64,000 nucleotides of DNA from JAWKWA01 sp041397765 (GTDB lineage Bacteria; Pseudomonadota; Alphaproteobacteria; Rhizobiales; Hyphomicrobiaceae). The position numbers and the translations under genes are program-made. A model generated the notes under the pieces. That model did not search any database, was not told the origin of the DNA, and worked only from the letters and a program-made list of their open reading frames with translations. Positions 1 through 8,472 of this stretch are shown piece by piece (within the stretch, counting starts at the first letter, position 1; every line of letters begins with the position of its first letter). The stretch is from contig JAWKWA010000008.1 in the NCBI GenBank assembly GCA_041397765.1, forward strand, positions 143,593 through 207,592, read 5' to 3'.

Positions 1-1
1 C

Positions 2-121
2 TCGGCGCCCAACTTCTCGGCCTCCATGTCGGTCGAGATGTCAGGCTCGGGCCAGTCGGTGGTGATCTCCCCTAAGGGCATCGACGTGACCCGCGTGTCG
101 ATCGGGCTGCGGCGCGGCTGA
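2..121 (+). CDS. 3' end of an unidentified gene (partial)
   Basis: An open frame enters from the left edge and ends at TGA 119-121, giving the last 39 residues of a protein (ending IDVTRVSIGLRRG). The stretch is rich in Ser, Gly and Val with no recognisable motif. It converges on the Ntn-hydrolase gene, with two hairpins between them. The start and family lie outside the window, so no function is proposed. Confidence 0.45.
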   Translation, partial: SAPNFSASMSVEMSGSGQSVVISPKGIDVTRVSIGLRRG

Positions 122-135
122 CGGCCAGTCGGGAC

Positions 136-183
136 GGCCGCGGTCTCGCGCCGGGTCCGCGGCCGGAAGGGTTGGGTCCTTCC
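136..183. terminator. Two adjacent hairpins between convergent genes
   Basis: Arms GGCCGCGG (136-143) and CCGCGGCC (157-164) pair perfectly. Directly after, GGAAGG (165-170) pairs with CCTTCC (178-183). They fill the short gap between convergent stops, so a bidirectional terminator is likely. Neither has a real T-run. Confidence 0.5.
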
Positions 184-184
184 T

Positions 185-1207
185 TCAACCCTCGAGCGTG
201 AGGTCCGCCGTTGCCGGCCCGTCCGCCTCGTAGCCCCGCGCGATCATCCGGCCGCTCGCCGCCTCCGCGACCATGGCGAGACTTGTCGTCGGATTGAGCA
301 CCGGCGGCGCGAGCCAGTCGAGATCGAGACCGATGCCGCCTTTGAGCCCTCGCATCATGGCGACGCGCTCGTCATTGCCGAGGCCGCGCACGCGCCCCTG
401 CCAATCCGGCGCGCTCCAGCTATTGGCGGCGAACGCCGCGCCGTCGTAGAGGCGCGCCATCTCCTCGCGGCGCTCGATGATCGCGCCCTCGCCTGCCTTC
501 AGCCCCGAGAGCGTGAAGATCGCCGGCGCCGCGACCGGCGTCTCTTCGAGCATACGCCGCGCGCTCGCATAGTCTGCGGCCGTCTCCATCACCCGCCGCA
601 AAAGATGCGCCGGCGGCAGATGCTCCGATCGCCACACCTGCCAACGCGCGATCGCCCAGTCGAGCGGCATCGCCCCGACCGGCATCGCCATCGGCGCCTG
701 GTTGAGCGCCGCCGCGAACCGGCCGGGCGCCATCGCCTGCAGCACGCCGGCGAAGCCCGGCCAGCTCATCGTCACATAGTCGCCCGCCCGATTGCCTGAG
801 ACGCGGACGGCATGGATATGGCGTCCGAGCCCTGCCGTATGCCAGTCGAGCACGCGGACGAGCCGCGCGCTCCGCGCCCGCGGACAGGGTTTCACCCCGC
901 TCGTGCAGCCCCATTCGTAGTGTACGTTGAAGAAATAGGCGCCGGGCCGGCCAAGCAGCCGCGCCACCTCGTCGATTTCGGCGAGATAGGGATTGCGCGT
1001 GCGCCGCAGCCAGGCCCGCGAGATCCGGTCGGCGAGGCGGATGGCGGCAGGAGGTGTCGGCCCCGAGGCGTCCGCCAGCAGCGCCTCGGCAGCCCCCATT
1101 CCGACACGAAGCGATGCCGAAGCGAGATCGGCGCCGGTCTCGATCACGGGAATGTCCGGCAACGGCCGGCCGGTCGTTTCTGCGGGCATGGCGGTCCGTG
1201 CTGTCAT
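185..1207 (-). CDS. Acid ceramidase/NAAA-like Ntn hydrolase (linear amide C-N hydrolase)
   Basis: A 340-residue protein whose central part looks like the acid-ceramidase / N-acylethanolamine amidase branch of the Ntn hydrolases. The segment WGCTSG near residue 100 supplies the presumed nucleophilic Cys, and a downstream VRVLDWH resembles the conserved Arg/Asp strand that follows the nucleophile. In this superfamily the Cys becomes N-terminal by autocatalytic cleavage and the enzyme hydrolyses a linear amide; the substrate here is unknown. There is no signal peptide. The start is the ATG at 1207, preceded by GAGG. It is transcribed divergently from mbfA and stands alone. The superfamily call is fairly sure, the exact family less so. 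Confidence 0.6.
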   Translation of the reverse strand: MTARTAMPAETTGRPLPDIPVIETGADLASASLRVGMGAAEALLADASGPTPPAAIRLADRISRAWLRRTRNPYLAEIDEVARLLGRPGAYFFNVHYEWGCTSGVKPCPRARSARLVRVLDWHTAGLGRHIHAVRVSGNRAGDYVTMSWPGFAGVLQAMAPGRFAAALNQAPMAMPVGAMPLDWAIARWQVWRSEHLPPAHLLRRVMETAADYASARRMLEETPVAAPAIFTLSGLKAGEGAIIERREEMARLYDGAAFAANSWSAPDWQGRVRGLGNDERVAMMRGLKGGIGLDLDWLAPPVLNPTTSLAMVAEAASGRMIARGYEADGPATADLTLEG

Positions 1208-1443
1208 GCGACCTCGCTTCCCGATCGACGACCGGGCTTTCCCCTACCCGATATCGTGAGCCGCCCCGCCAACCTCAAGCGGTCGATCCCGGCGGCACCC
1301 CTCTTTGACCTGCCTCACCATCGCTGCGCCAACCAGTCCGGCTTGCGAAGGGGCTACACTTGGCTCGGCAATTGGTGTTTGTTGCGTCGCAAAGCGATGT
1401 GCCGTGCCGGTCCCGGTTTCGGCACGAGAGAGGGACGCTCCGC

Positions 1444-2436
1444 ATGCTTTCCAGCCTGACCTTCAGCGCCTTTTCCGGCAAGAAGCGCTTCGCCGACCTG
1501 TCCGAGAAGGAGATCCTGGCCCTCGCCATCACCTCCGAGGAAGAGGACAGCCAGATCTATCAGGCCTATGCCGCAAAGCTGCGCGCTGACTTTCCCGCCA
1601 GTGCCGCGGTGTTCGACGGCATGGCCGCCGAGGAGAACGAGCACCGCCGCTGGCTGATCGACCTCTACAAGAAGCGCTTCGGCGACTTCGTCATTCCGCT
1701 GCGCCGCGAGCATGTCGCCGATTACTTCACCCGCCGCCCGGTCTGGCTGGTCGAGAATCTCGGCGTCGAGCGCATCCGCGAGGAAGCCGCCGACATGGAG
1801 CGGCAGGCGCAGAAATTCTATTCCGCCGCCGCCGCCCGCGCCACCGACGCCGACACGCGCAAGCTGCTCGGCGACCTCGCCATCGCCGAGGCCGGCCACG
1901 AATTGTCCGCCGAGGGCCTCGCCGAGGAGCATCTGGGCAAGGAGGAGCGCGCCGAGGAGGACGAGCGGGCCCGCCGTCAGTTCATTCTGACCTGGGTGCA
2001 GCCCGGTCTCGCCGGCCTGATGGATGGCTCCGTCTCGACGCTCGCCCCGATCTTCGCCACCGCCTTCGCTACCCAGAACACCTGGACGACCCTGCTCGTC
2101 GGCCTGTCGGCCGCGGTCGGCGCCGGCATCTCCATGGGCTTCACCGAGGCGGTCCACGACGACGGCAAGATCTCTGGTCGCGGCGCTCCCTGGAAGCGCG
2201 GCATCGCCTCGGGGGTGATGACGGCGATCGGCGGTCTCGGCCACGCCCTGCCCTACATGATCCCGCACTTCTGGACGGCGACGATCGTCGCGCTGGTGAT
2301 CGTGTTCTTCGAGCTGTGGGCGATCGTGTGGATCCAGAACCGCTATATGGAGACGCCGTTCCTGCGCGCCACGTTCCAGGTCGTGCTCGGCGGTGCCCTG
2401 GTGCTCGCGGCCGGCATTCTGATCGGCGGGGCCTAG
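1444..2436 (+). CDS. mbfA: Membrane-bound ferritin MbfA (rubrerythrin-VIT1 fusion)
   Basis: 330 residues in two parts. The N-terminal half is a ferritin-like/rubrerythrin four-helix domain with Glu/His iron ligands (SEEEDSQIYQAY, AEENEHRRW, AIAEAGHEL). The C-terminal half is a VIT1/CCC1-type membrane domain with about five helices starting near VQPGLAGLMDGSVS. MbfA proteins of rhizobia and Agrobacterium export iron across the inner membrane and protect against iron and peroxide, usually under Irr control. The ATG at 1444 is chosen because the ferritin domain begins there and GAGGGAC lies just upstream; the longer open frame has no homologous content. No clear Irr box is visible in the upstream 230 bases. 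An Er-VIT protein is nearly certain. Confidence 0.9.
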   Translation: MLSSLTFSAFSGKKRFADLSEKEILALAITSEEEDSQIYQAYAAKLRADFPASAAVFDGMAAEENEHRRWLIDLYKKRFGDFVIPLRREHVADYFTRRPVWLVENLGVERIREEAADMERQAQKFYSAAAARATDADTRKLLGDLAIAEAGHELSAEGLAEEHLGKEERAEEDERARRQFILTWVQPGLAGLMDGSVSTLAPIFATAFATQNTWTTLLVGLSAAVGAGISMGFTEAVHDDGKISGRGAPWKRGIASGVMTAIGGLGHALPYMIPHFWTATIVALVIVFFELWAIVWIQNRYMETPFLRATFQVVLGGALVLAAGILIGGA

Positions 2437-2540
2437 AGCCTGATCGGTCGAGATGCGCGCGTCCGCGCGCGCATCGAGAGCGTGAATCAGACTCTACAGA
2501 AAAGACAGCCTGACCGGTCGAGATGTGCGCGTCCGCGCGC
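2435..2540. repeat. REP-like palindromic element with a second partial copy
   Basis: Starting at the mbfA stop codon, outer arms AGAGCCTGAT (2435-2444) and ATCAGACTCT (2486-2495) enclose a perfect inner stem GATGCGCGCG/CGCGCGCATC (2452-2461, 2466-2475). A 34-bp direct copy of the left part (2437-2470) recurs at 2507-2540 with two mismatches but without the right arm. The form resembles the intergenic palindromes dispersed in Hyphomicrobiales genomes. Confidence 0.6.
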
Positions 2541-2576
2541 GGGGTTGGCGGGACGGCCGCGCGCAAACAAAGGAGA

Positions 2577-2627
2577 TACCGGCGCGCATCCAACTGGATC
2601 ACGAGTCGAAACCCATGCGCGCCGGTA
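2577..2627. repeat. 13-bp perfect inverted repeat between convergent genes
   Basis: TACCGGCGCGCAT (2577-2589) and ATGCGCGCCGGTA (2615-2627) are exact reverse complements separated by 25 bases. It lies between mbfA and the convergent DUF1513 gene, so it may end transcription from either side. There is no T-run. Confidence 0.5.
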
Positions 2628-2661
2628 TGACTTCGTTGCCTCCGCCTGACGACCGCTGCCG

Positions 2662-3792
2662 TCACGTCGCGCCGCCGAGCCAGACGATGTGATTGTCGAA
2701 GTGGAGGTCGGCGTGCGCCTCGGGCGGCGATATGGTTGCGGCGTCGCCGTCGGGCATGGTCCGCCGCGTCACACCTGCCCCGCTCGTCAGCAGGATCTCG
2801 CGCGCCCGCCCCGTTCCCGTCAGCCCGCAGACATCGGCGAGCTCGCTCGTGCCGAGGAACCGGCCGCTGGCGATGTCCCAATGCGCGACGAGACCGCCCT
2901 TGGGCGAGGAGGCACTGGCGAGCGTGCCCGAGCTGTCGACGGCGACGCTGCCGACATAGCCGCGCATGCGACGGGTGACCATGGCCGGGCAATCGAGCAT
3001 GCGCGGCGCCGCGCCGACGCGGGTGATGCCGACCAGCGGCGGATGCTCCGTCATCGCGCCGTGCCACTGGCAGCCGAACACCACGCTGTCCTCCGCCGCG
3101 ACCGCCAGATGCCGTATCGACAGCAGCCGCCAGTCGGGCTTCAGCTCCTGCCTGTCGATCAGCGCGCCGCTCGCAAGGTCGATCGCCGTCAGGCTCGAGC
3201 GCATCTGCGACACGGCGATGTCGGTGCGACCATTGGGATCCGTCTCGATGCCGCCATTGGCGACGATGAGGGTTCGCCCGTCCGACAGGAGCGCGATGTC
3301 GTGCGGCCCGGTGCCACCGGTCGGCATGCTCCCGATCGGCCGGTAGCCGCCGGTCGCATCGCGGATGCCGATGACGCCGGCGCCACCGGCGATGTCGTTC
3401 TCGCTCGACAGCATGAGCCGTCCGTCCGCCGTATAGACGCCATGACCGAAGAAGTGGCGGTTCTCCTCGGCGCCGAGCTCGAGCGGGCCCGCGCGCCCGT
3501 CGAGATCGAAGCGGACCGCGAAGCGGCCCGGCCGGCGCGCGAACACCACCGCTTCCCGGCTGCCAGGGCGCACGGCGATGTCGTGGCAGCGCGCCGGCAT
3601 CGCAATGGTGCGGGCGATGCCGAGATCGCCGCCGATCAGCCCGACCCCATAGCCACTGGCCTCGCCCGCGAAGGCCGAGGCGAACCGTGCCGGCTCGCTC
3701 GCCGCGGCGAGCGACGGCGCCGTGCGGACCGTCATCAGGGCTGCCGCCGCGCCGATCAGCAGCTCGCGACGATCAATCGCCATCGCCGGCAT
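2662..3792 (-). CDS. DUF1513 family periplasmic protein, last gene of the imelysin operon
   Basis: 376 residues, with an N-terminal Tat-like signal (DRRELLIGAAAAL) followed by a beta-propeller-like DUF1513 domain of repeated strand segments. DUF1513 genes regularly lie beside imelysin and di-heme (DUF1111) genes in proteobacteria; their biochemical role is unknown, but the set is thought to act in periplasmic iron handling. Its start overlaps the end of the preceding imelysin gene by about 20 bases, which implies translational coupling. It is the fifth and last gene of the leftward operon. The family call is firm; the role is inferred from context. Confidence 0.8.
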   Translation of the reverse strand: MPAMAIDRRELLIGAAAALMTVRTAPSLAAASEPARFASAFAGEASGYGVGLIGGDLGIARTIAMPARCHDIAVRPGSREAVVFARRPGRFAVRFDLDGRAGPLELGAEENRHFFGHGVYTADGRLMLSSENDIAGGAGVIGIRDATGGYRPIGSMPTGGTGPHDIALLSDGRTLIVANGGIETDPNGRTDIAVSQMRSSLTAIDLASGALIDRQELKPDWRLLSIRHLAVAAEDSVVFGCQWHGAMTEHPPLVGITRVGAAPRMLDCPAMVTRRMRGYVGSVAVDSSGTLASASSPKGGLVAHWDIASGRFLGTSELADVCGLTGTGRAREILLTSGAGVTRRTMPDGDAATISPPEAHADLHFDNHIVWLGGAT

Positions 3793-4879
3793 TGAACCCC
3801 ACCGTGACGCCCGCCGCCTGCGTGATCAGCTCGGCGGCGAGTTGCTGGGCATTGCGAAGAGGAAAGCCCGCCGCGATGATGGCGCGCCGGCCTTCGCCCT
3901 TTCGCGCGGCGTCGAGATCGGTGCCGGCTCGCCGGACGGCTGCGGCTGCCGTCTCGATCTCCTCGCCGATCAGCCTCGCGATGCCATGATCGGCCGTCGT
4001 AACGCGCTTTTCGATGCCGCCGTCGCCATAGAGCGCGCCAAGCCCTTCGAGGCCTGCGACTATGTAAGGCAGCGTCAGACCCGCCGTCTCCAGGATGCCG
4101 GGTGTCGGCGCCTTGTCCACTGCCCTGAGGCCGATGGGACCGGCAAGGCGCGAATCGCGGATCTGCTCGATGCCGTTGACGAAGGTCTGGGCGATACCGA
4201 GTGTCACCTCGTTCGCGTCGAGATAGGCCGGGTTGTCGGCCGAGGGCGTCCGCATCAGCCTCGCAAAGCCGCTCTCGTCGCGCCAGTCGCGATCGAGATC
4301 CCCGGCGATCCGGCGGATGTTGGCGGCGATGGCGGCGGCGAACCCGCAGCGGAATTGCGTCTCCTCCGCCGGCAGGCCGGCCGGTGCGGCAAAGAGCAGG
4401 ATCTCGAGCGCGGGAAGGCCCTGCAACGCCACACTCTTTCCATGGAGGCTGGCGGCATCGAGCACGCTCGGGGCTCTGGCGGCGAGTTCCTTCTCGACCT
4501 GCCGGCGCACGAGGCCCTTGGGGTCGGGATAGAGCAGCAGACGCTCGGGCCGCGCCGCCTCGTGGCTCGGCCCGAAGCGCACGATGTCGAGCGGGGCATA
4601 GGCGAGCGCTGCCGAGGAGAAAGCTGCGCGGGTTGTCGCGCCCAAACCGGCATCATCCGGCCGCGCGCATTGCGCCCTCGCGGCCTCGTCGAGCCCCATG
4701 GCGGCGGCGGCGAAGCGCGCCGTCGCCGGCCGCAGGAAACCCTCGAGGAAATCCTCGACAAGGCCGGCGTGATCGAATGGTGGCGCCGCTTCGGCGAAGG
4801 CGCGCAATGTCGTCGCGCTTCCGCCCGGCAAGATGAGCGCGCCGGCGCCGAGCAACCGGAGGAGCCGTCTTCTGTTCAT
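3773..4879 (-). CDS. Second imelysin-family lipoprotein/periplasmic protein
   Basis: 368 residues starting MNRRRLLRLLGAG, a twin-Arg type signal, followed by an imelysin-like helical domain (paired four-helix bundles). Unlike the first imelysin of this operon, it shows no GxHxxE motif, as is usual for the shorter, operon-terminal imelysin paralogues. Two in-frame ATGs exist, at 4900 and 4879. They arise from a perfect 21-bp tandem duplication (4874-4894, 4895-4915) across the stop/start junction with the di-heme gene. The 4900 start overlaps that stop as ATGA; the 4879 start gives the normal signal sequence. The likely role is a substrate-binding or iron-associated periplasmic component. Confidence 0.8.
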   Translation of the reverse strand: MNRRRLLRLLGAGALILPGGSATTLRAFAEAAPPFDHAGLVEDFLEGFLRPATARFAAAAMGLDEAARAQCARPDDAGLGATTRAAFSSAALAYAPLDIVRFGPSHEAARPERLLLYPDPKGLVRRQVEKELAARAPSVLDAASLHGKSVALQGLPALEILLFAAPAGLPAEETQFRCGFAAAIAANIRRIAGDLDRDWRDESGFARLMRTPSADNPAYLDANEVTLGIAQTFVNGIEQIRDSRLAGPIGLRAVDKAPTPGILETAGLTLPYIVAGLEGLGALYGDGGIEKRVTTADHGIARLIGEEIETAAAAVRRAGTDLDAARKGEGRRAIIAAGFPLRNAQQLAAELITQAAGVTVGFNAGDGD

Positions 4880-4915
4880 AGCGAGCTCACGAATGTTCAT
4901 AGCGAGCTCACGAAT
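4874..4915. repeat. Perfect 21-bp tandem duplication at a stop/start overlap
   Basis: Unit GTTCATAGCGAGCTCACGAA+T occurs at 4874-4894 and again, identical, at 4895-4915. Being seven codons long, it duplicates the ATGA overlap of the two genes without breaking either, and offers a second in-frame start for the imelysin. Confidence 0.9.
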
Positions 4916-6411
4916 TTGATGAGGGCCTCGCGCTCCGCCGCCGAAAGTGCGGCAAAGCCGTTGCGTGCCGCCTCCGCTTCTCCGCCGTGCCACAGGATGG
5001 CCTCGGTGAGGTTGCGCGCCCGGCCGTCGTGCAGGAACAGCGTGTGGCCGCTCACCGTCTGAGTGAGCCCGATGCCCCACAGCGGCGGCGTCCGCCATTC
5101 CCGCCCGTCCGCCAAGCCCTCGGGCCGGTTGTCGGCGAGCCCGTCACCCATGTCGTGCAGGAGCAGGTCCGTGTAGGGCCAGATCTTCTGATGCGACAGA
5201 TGCGGCTCGCCCTCCGCCTCGCCCGTCACGAAAGAGGGATGGTGGCAGGCGGCGCAGCCGATCTCGTGAAAGAGCGTGCGCCCGGCGAGCACGGCGGGAT
5301 CCTCGGCGTCGCGCCGCGGTGGCACCGCCAGATTGCGCGAGTAGAAGGCGACGAGCGCAAGAAGGTCGTCGCCGATCTCGATCTCCGGCTTGCCCTTGAT
5401 CGAGCCGTTCGGCGCCGAGAGGCAGAGCGGCTGGTTGTCCGTGCAGTCGCCGGCCGCGTGCGGCACCATGCTGCTGCCGATGCCGATATCGCCGGCGAAG
5501 GCGTCGGCGGCCTGCTGCGCGACCGTCGGATTGCCGGCCTTCCAGCCGAAGCGTCCGGGCTTCGCCGTGAGATCGGCGATCGACCAGACGAGATTGACGC
5601 GGCCCGAAATGCCGTCGCCATCGGCATCGTCGGGATCGGCATTGGCGAGGAGATCGGCGTCCGGGATCGCCTCGAGAAGACCAAGGCCGATCATCTGCGG
5701 CGCGACGCGTGGAGACAGCATCACGCCTTCATGCAGCGGACCATAGCCCGGATCGCCGACCGAATAGGTCGGTCGCCTGAGGCTGACGATGGTTCCATCC
5801 GCCAGTGCCGCCGGCACTTCCTCGTAGGCGATCAGCATCCGGCCCTCGACCGCGTGCCCCTGCACGGCAAAGCTCTGGAGCTGCCCGCCATAGACGGGGT
5901 CGGGCACCACATTGATGCGATGCTCGGCGAGGAGTGCCCTCTGTTTGTCGGTCTCGGGCGCGATCGACAGGCGCAGGAACATCGAGACCGCTTCCTCCGG
6001 ACCGCTCGGCGGGTGACCGCGTCCGTCCTTCAGATGGCAGCCCTGGCACGAGCGCGCATTGTAGAGGGGTCCGAGCCCGTCCGATGCCTTCGTCGAGGAC
6101 GGCGACGACACCCAGAATTTGCGGAAGATGGCATTCCCGACCTTGAAATCGAGCTCGCGCTCGAAAGGCAGATTGCCGGAGGAATCGGAGAAGGCATTGG
6201 CCGTATCCGTGCTCGCCCGCGACGTCGCGGCCCCGCCCGGCAGGGCCTCCGCGGGATCGAGCGGGGGGATGGCATCGGCCGACATCGCCGCGGCTGATGC
6301 CACAACCGGAACGCCGAAACCCGAATGGAGCGCGCCGGCCACCGCCGCGAGAGAGAGGACCGTGGCGACGACGGTCACGCCCGTCCGCCTGCGACGCGAC
6401 ATTGCAGCCAT
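4897..6411 (-). CDS. Di-heme oxidoreductase-like protein (DUF1111)
   Basis: About 504 residues with an N-terminal signal peptide (a basic stretch then VVATVLSLAAVAGAL) and two c-type heme sites, CQGCH in the first third and CAACH in the last third. It belongs to the DUF1111 di-heme family distantly related to MauG/cytochrome c peroxidases, which is found with imelysins in iron-regulated periplasmic operons (IrpB-like). Periplasmic redox activity on a metal or protein is inferred. Starts at 6411 or 6402 both have good GGAGG-type sites; 6435 is also open. The gene begins a few bases after the preceding imelysin stop, and its end overlaps the next gene. Confidence 0.85.
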   Translation of the reverse strand: MAAMSRRRRTGVTVVATVLSLAAVAGALHSGFGVPVVASAAAMSADAIPPLDPAEALPGGAATSRASTDTANAFSDSSGNLPFERELDFKVGNAIFRKFWVSSPSSTKASDGLGPLYNARSCQGCHLKDGRGHPPSGPEEAVSMFLRLSIAPETDKQRALLAEHRINVVPDPVYGGQLQSFAVQGHAVEGRMLIAYEEVPAALADGTIVSLRRPTYSVGDPGYGPLHEGVMLSPRVAPQMIGLGLLEAIPDADLLANADPDDADGDGISGRVNLVWSIADLTAKPGRFGWKAGNPTVAQQAADAFAGDIGIGSSMVPHAAGDCTDNQPLCLSAPNGSIKGKPEIEIGDDLLALVAFYSRNLAVPPRRDAEDPAVLAGRTLFHEIGCAACHHPSFVTGEAEGEPHLSHQKIWPYTDLLLHDMGDGLADNRPEGLADGREWRTPPLWGIGLTQTVSGHTLFLHDGRARNLTEAILWHGGEAEAARNGFAALSAAEREALIKFVSSL

Positions 6412-6446
6412 CCTCCGATCCTCCCTGCCCGCCATGGCCTCGCCGG

Positions 6447-7727
6447 CTATTGCAGCACGGCCGCCGGATTGTCGAGGCTGTCGGAGCCCTCGAAGTCGAT
6501 CGAGCTGAGCTCGAGCGCAGTCACGGCCCGCTCGATCTCCTTCGTCTGCCGCAACAGCGCCGTCACCGCCTGATCGACCGCCGCATTGCCCTCGGCATTG
6601 CCCTCGCCGATCATCTGGTCATAGGCCTCGAGCGATTTCGCACGATCGACGAGCGCCGTCATTCGCTCCATCGTCGCATCGAGCGCGGCGTTGACGCGGC
6701 CGTCGATCTCGGGAGCCTTCGCCTTCACGATGTCCGACGGGCTCGGTCCCTTCACCACGCTGCCATCGATGCGCGTATAGCTGCCGCGATAGATGTTGAG
6801 GATGCCGAGCGCGTCGTAATAGTGCGAATTGTGCGTGTTGTCGGAGAAGCAGTCGTGCTCCTCCTCGGGGTCGTGCACCAGCAGCCCGAGTTTCATGCGT
6901 TCGCCGGCGAGCTCGCCATAGGAGAGGCTGCCGAGCCCGGTGAAGATGGTCGCAAGTCCGGCATTGCCCTCGCCGACCGCCCTGCGCGCCGCTCCGCCGT
7001 CCGCCCAGTCCGCCGCCATGGTGCCGAGATCCTCGACGAGGAGGTCGGTCGCGACCTTCAGGTAGGCCGCCCGCCGGTCGCAGTGACCGTTGGTGCAGTT
7101 CGCCGTGTCGAAGTCGGTCGCCGGTCGCGCGCCAGCCCCCGGCCCCGTGCCGTTCAGGTCCTGCCCCCACAGCAGGAACTCGACGGCATGATAGCCGGTC
7201 GCGACATTGGCCTCGATGCCGCCGCCCTCCTGCAGCTTGTCGGCGAGCAGCTCCCGGGTGATGGTCGAGGCGTCGATCGTTTCCGCGCCGATGCGGATCG
7301 AGCGGTTGGCGACGACATTGGCGACATAGAGCGGGTTCTCGGCCGACTCGCTGCCATACTCGCCGGCGACATAGTCGATGAGGCCCTCATCGAGCGGCCA
7401 GGAATTGACGCGTCCCTCCCAGTCGTCAACGACGCGATTGCCGAAGCGGAAAGCCTCGGTCTGCATATAGGGCACCCGCGCCGCCTTCCACGCCTCGCGG
7501 GCCGCCGCGAGATTGGTTTCGCTCGGCTCGGCGATCAGCCGGTCGACGGCTGCCTGAAGCGTCTTTGCGGTGGCGAGGCTGTCGCCATAGGCTGCGGCCG
7601 CGATGTCGGCATAGGTCGCGAGCACGGCGCCGACCTCCGGTTCCGCGGCGCGCGCGAGGTCGGCCGGACCGGCGAGGAGGCTGGCAGAGAGGAGAAGTGT
7701 CGGCAGGTGCCGCAATGTCGTCGGCAT
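6447..7727 (-). CDS. Imelysin family periplasmic protein (IrpA-like)
   Basis: 426 residues with a cleavable signal (TLLLSASLLAGPADLARA) and an imelysin domain. The family motif GxHxxE is present as GYHAVEFLLWGQD, the hallmark of the IrpA/ICMP-type imelysins linked to iron uptake. The ATG at 7727 follows AAAGGGA by eight bases; upstream ATGs at 7748 and 7751 lack a good ribosome site. It is the second gene of the operon, 91 bases after the Cys-rich gene and close in front of the di-heme gene. The family is certain; the ligand (iron or an iron complex) is inferred. Confidence 0.9.
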   Translation of the reverse strand: MPTTLRHLPTLLLSASLLAGPADLARAAEPEVGAVLATYADIAAAAYGDSLATAKTLQAAVDRLIAEPSETNLAAAREAWKAARVPYMQTEAFRFGNRVVDDWEGRVNSWPLDEGLIDYVAGEYGSESAENPLYVANVVANRSIRIGAETIDASTITRELLADKLQEGGGIEANVATGYHAVEFLLWGQDLNGTGPGAGARPATDFDTANCTNGHCDRRAAYLKVATDLLVEDLGTMAADWADGGAARRAVGEGNAGLATIFTGLGSLSYGELAGERMKLGLLVHDPEEEHDCFSDNTHNSHYYDALGILNIYRGSYTRIDGSVVKGPSPSDIVKAKAPEIDGRVNAALDATMERMTALVDRAKSLEAYDQMIGEGNAEGNAAVDQAVTALLRQTKEIERAVTALELSSIDFEGSDSLDNPAAVLQ

Positions 7728-7818
7728 GAGGCAATTCCCTTTCTTCATCATCTGTCGAGTGTCTTGGTGTCGGGAGCGCCAGCACACGGCCCGACCGCGC
7801 CGGCAGGCGTCGATCAGT

Positions 7819-8472
7819 TCAGGCGGCGATCGGTGCATGCACGGCGACCTTCTTCGGCAGCACCACGCCGAGCCGGTCGAGGCCGGCCGCGAACATGCTC
7901 GCCATGTCGATCACGGTGTCGGGCGCCGTCTCGACGCCGAGGAGAACCGCCGCGCAGCGACGGGCGATGTCGCCGCGCTGATATTGCAGCGACCCGATCA
8001 TCGCGATGGCGAGGCATTCGTCGCGGCAGTAGAGCCGGCAATTGGGCGGGAACACCTCGATCTGCCGCGCCCGGCAGTGCCAGAGCGTACGGCACCAGAA
8101 GCCGAGATCGCCGATCGCCTGGCGCGCGCCAGTAGCGCCGAGCTCGGCGCTGTAGCTCTCGAAGGCGATCTCCCAGGAGGCGATATCTCCGGTATGGTAT
8201 CCTGCGAGCCAGCAGCGGAACCCCTCGCCGACCAGCCGGCCTTTGCCGTCGATCTCGTGGAAGGCGGCCATGCGGCAGCAGTCCGGCCGTCCGCAGCTTG
8301 CCGGGCAGCGTGCCGCCTTCGGGCCGGCCTCGGCTTTGCCCGCCGCCGGTCCCGCGGAAGTCGGGAGCCGTCGCCGCATGTTCCGACTGGTTGTCTGGGG
8401 AGGATGGCTACGTCGCCCGTCATCCGGCGACGACTTCGCAACGCCCGGCGGGCGCGCTCCGGTCGAGGTCAT
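7819..8472 (-). CDS. Cys-rich protein of unknown function leading the imelysin operon
   Basis: 217 residues, not recognised. The N-terminal 50 residues are Pro/Arg/Ser-rich and low in complexity, without a signal peptide. The core then carries many Cys: a cluster CPASCGRPDCC, a middle CRTLWHC and a later CRLYCRDEC, which suggests metal, Fe-S or heme binding in the cytoplasm. The ATG at 8472 has GGAGA eight bases upstream; longer frames to 8574 run into the promoter. It is the first gene after the palindrome-bearing promoter and is followed after 91 bases by imelysin, so it is probably co-expressed with the periplasmic iron genes. The function cannot be stated. Confidence 0.6.
   Translation of the reverse strand: MTSTGARPPGVAKSSPDDGRRSHPPQTTSRNMRRRLPTSAGPAAGKAEAGPKAARCPASCGRPDCCRMAAFHEIDGKGRLVGEGFRCWLAGYHTGDIASWEIAFESYSAELGATGARQAIGDLGFWCRTLWHCRARQIEVFPPNCRLYCRDECLAIAMIGSLQYQRGDIARRCAAVLLGVETAPDTVIDMASMFAAGLDRLGVVLPKKVAVHAPIAA

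Noticed and set aside
1354..2268. 304-residue open frame opposite mbfA
   Set aside because: A shadow of mbfA in GC-rich DNA; its translation is low-complexity and has no family pattern.
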